Below are positions 14,028 through 15,337 of a stretch of 15,337 nucleotides of DNA, in pieces. Source of the DNA: CAVZLD01 sp964522605 (lineage in GTDB: Bacteria; Planctomycetota; Planctomycetia; Pirellulales; Pirellulaceae). The translations under genes were made by a program, and so were the position numbers. Position 1 is the stretch's first letter. The number at the start of each line of letters is the position of its first letter. Under the pieces are notes generated by a model that searched no databases, was not told the origin of the DNA, and worked only from the letters and a program-made list of their open reading frames with translations. Location: assembly GCA_964522605.1 (NCBI GenBank), contig CAZFWV010000149.1:1-15337 (forward strand), given 5' to 3'.

Positions 14028-15308
14028 GTGGAATCACCTTTGAGCCAAGATCCGACGGCCAACTCTTCTGCTGCCGCGGCCGCGAATCCGGCGGAATCGC
14101 TGGCGGAGCGTTTTGATCCACGCCGACGGCGACGCGATCTGATTCGACAGTGGCAGTCCGCGATTCCCTTCTGGCTCTGCAGTCTGGTTCTCCATCTGGT
14201 CAGTTTTCTGCTCATTGCCTCGCTGTCCTGTCCCTGGACGGGGGACCCGGGACCAAGCGGCTCGCGTGGAGTTTCGCTGGTGATCTCGTTTGGCGCGGAC
14301 GAGTACCAACGAGGTGAACAATCGGTCGTACTTCCGACCAACGAGGCGGCCGATCCCTCGCCGATTCGCGGCGCGGATCAGGAAGAAGACTTGCCGCGTG
14401 TCGCCCAGTCTTCGGCTCCCGAAGAGACCGCTCAGCCTGAGCAGCAACCGCCGGTTTCACCGAATCGCTCTGACGAAAACCAGACGCCGAGCAAGCCCCC
14501 TTCGATGTTCCAGCAGTGGATGCAAACGGCGATGGCCAGCCCCGACTTTGGCAAAGCTCCGTCGCCCTATGCCGCCTTGTTGAATCGCAATCGCCCGCGG
14601 TCAACGCCTCCCCCCGTAACCTCAAACCCGCTGTTGTCGGTGACGCACTCCATGGACTCCGTCACCGACGAGTCGGATCAGATTGTGGATGATTTCATCG
14701 CGTACGACATTGGCAAATTGCGGGGGCGGGCCGGTCAGCAGGCTCATCGGCGATTCATGGCGATGGGGGCCGAGGGAATACCGGCGATTGTTCGCGGTCT
14801 GAACAAAGCGGCGCAGATTAATGCCAGTTGTCCCGTCGGTGTCTTGGCGGGGAAGCTGATAAGTCTGCTCCAGTCGCTGCGCGATCCGTCGCTGAACCAA
14901 TACGCAATCGACAATCTGGGACGAGGTGTGCCCGAGACGGCGCCGCATTACCGTCGGATCATCGCCTTACGCGATCGGTGGCTGGGCAAGTCCGGCGTAG
15001 AGAAGCAGACGGTATCGCAATTGGTTGCCCAGCATGGTCTGCAGCAGGATGGGGAGTTCGTCGAGTTGGTGCTCGCGCTGACGGACGCTCCGGCTGAGAC
15101 GTTGCTTGCCGCGCTGCAGACGTCGGATCCCAAGCTGCGCGACGCGGCACTGCTGGCTCTGATCCAGAGTCGTCATGCTCTCAATGAACATCCGCGACGG
15201 GCGATTATCGGGGAGTTGATCAAGTTGGCGGGCGACCCGTCCCTGGGAGCGAACCAGGCACTCGCCCGGAGCGCCTTGCAGTCCGTTCGGCGATCGGTCA
15301 CGCAGTAG
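14028..15308 (+). CDS. Membrane-anchored protein with HEAT-like C-terminal repeats
   Basis: This 426-aa protein starts at GTG 14028; only a weak GGAAA precedes it, and TTG 14040 is an alternative. Residues 1-46 are polar with a basic cluster (DPRRRRRDLIRQ). Residues about 47-68 form one membrane helix (IPFWLCSLVLHLVSFLLIAS). Residues about 95-215 are a proline-, glutamine- and serine-rich linker. Residues about 225-420 are helical with repeat-like pairs such as MGAEGIPAIVRGL, LRDPSLNQYAIDNL and TSDPKLRDAALLALIQS, which resemble HEAT repeats. The N-in helix plus extended linker recalls TonB-type anchoring, but there is no TonB C-terminal domain. HEAT repeats usually bind proteins, so a scaffold role outside the inner membrane is a reasonable inference. 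Confidence in coding is high; function is unknown. Confidence 0.85.
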   Translation: MESPLSQDPTANSSAAAAANPAESLAERFDPRRRRRDLIRQWQSAIPFWLCSLVLHLVSFLLIASLSCPWTGDPGPSGSRGVSLVISFGADEYQRGEQSVVLPTNEAADPSPIRGADQEEDLPRVAQSSAPEETAQPEQQPPVSPNRSDENQTPSKPPSMFQQWMQTAMASPDFGKAPSPYAALLNRNRPRSTPPPVTSNPLLSVTHSMDSVTDESDQIVDDFIAYDIGKLRGRAGQQAHRRFMAMGAEGIPAIVRGLNKAAQINASCPVGVLAGKLISLLQSLRDPSLNQYAIDNLGRGVPETAPHYRRIIALRDRWLGKSGVEKQTVSQLVAQHGLQQDGEFVELVLALTDAPAETLLAALQTSDPKLRDAALLALIQSRHALNEHPRRAIIGELIKLAGDPSLGANQALARSALQSVRRSVTQ

Positions 15309-15337
15309 CACGGGCCAAATCCTCAGCGGTGCTCGAC

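Overview
The window looks like chromosomal DNA from a GC-rich planctomycete. This is inferred from gene content and repeat style, not from a marker gene. Supporting signs are a formylglycine-type sulfatase, a secreted duplicated-domain protein, several small zinc-ribbon proteins, weak or absent ribosome binding sites on many genes, and many dispersed palindromic repeats. One of these repeats reads through an open frame as a GEAPAEP-type peptide, a pattern I associate with planctomycete genomes.

Layout, left to right. A short unrecognised reading frame (71-442) may continue from outside the window. An inverted repeat (496-594) precedes a large secreted protein (613-3225) with an internal domain duplication and a REP-like palindrome inside its linker. 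A repeat-rich convergent intergenic region (3226-3643) follows. Four minus-strand genes come next: a membrane-anchored trypsin-fold protease with an N-terminal zinc ribbon (3644-4567), a secreted TolB-like beta-propeller (4950-5969), a 145-aa zinc-ribbon protein (6018-6455) and an ecotin-family protease inhibitor (6773-7252). The ecotin gene has a good promoter and ribosome binding site in the divergent region it shares with the sulfatase (7644-9071).

The right half is plus-strand. It holds an AlaC/DapL-type aminotransferase (9361-10653) flanked on both sides by paired GTAG-headed hairpins that resemble REP/BIME elements. A 530-bp spacer carries a strong minus-strand intrinsic terminator with no minus-strand gene to serve. 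It is followed by carA (11184-12320), a small three-helix membrane protein (12432-12803), a 500-bp mosaic of direct, tandem and inverted repeats, a zinc-ribbon membrane protein (13304-13831) and a membrane-anchored protein with HEAT-like C-terminal repeats (14028-15308).

The genes do not form one obvious pathway. CarA (glutamine amidotransferase subunit of carbamoyl phosphate synthase) and the aminotransferase are core nitrogen metabolism. The sulfatase, ecotin, beta-propeller and large duplicated protein are exported. No tRNA, rRNA, CRISPR array, integrase or transposase was seen. The least explained parts are the structured region ahead of carA, the REP-like elements without a transposase in view, and the ecotin that has lost both disulfide cysteines.
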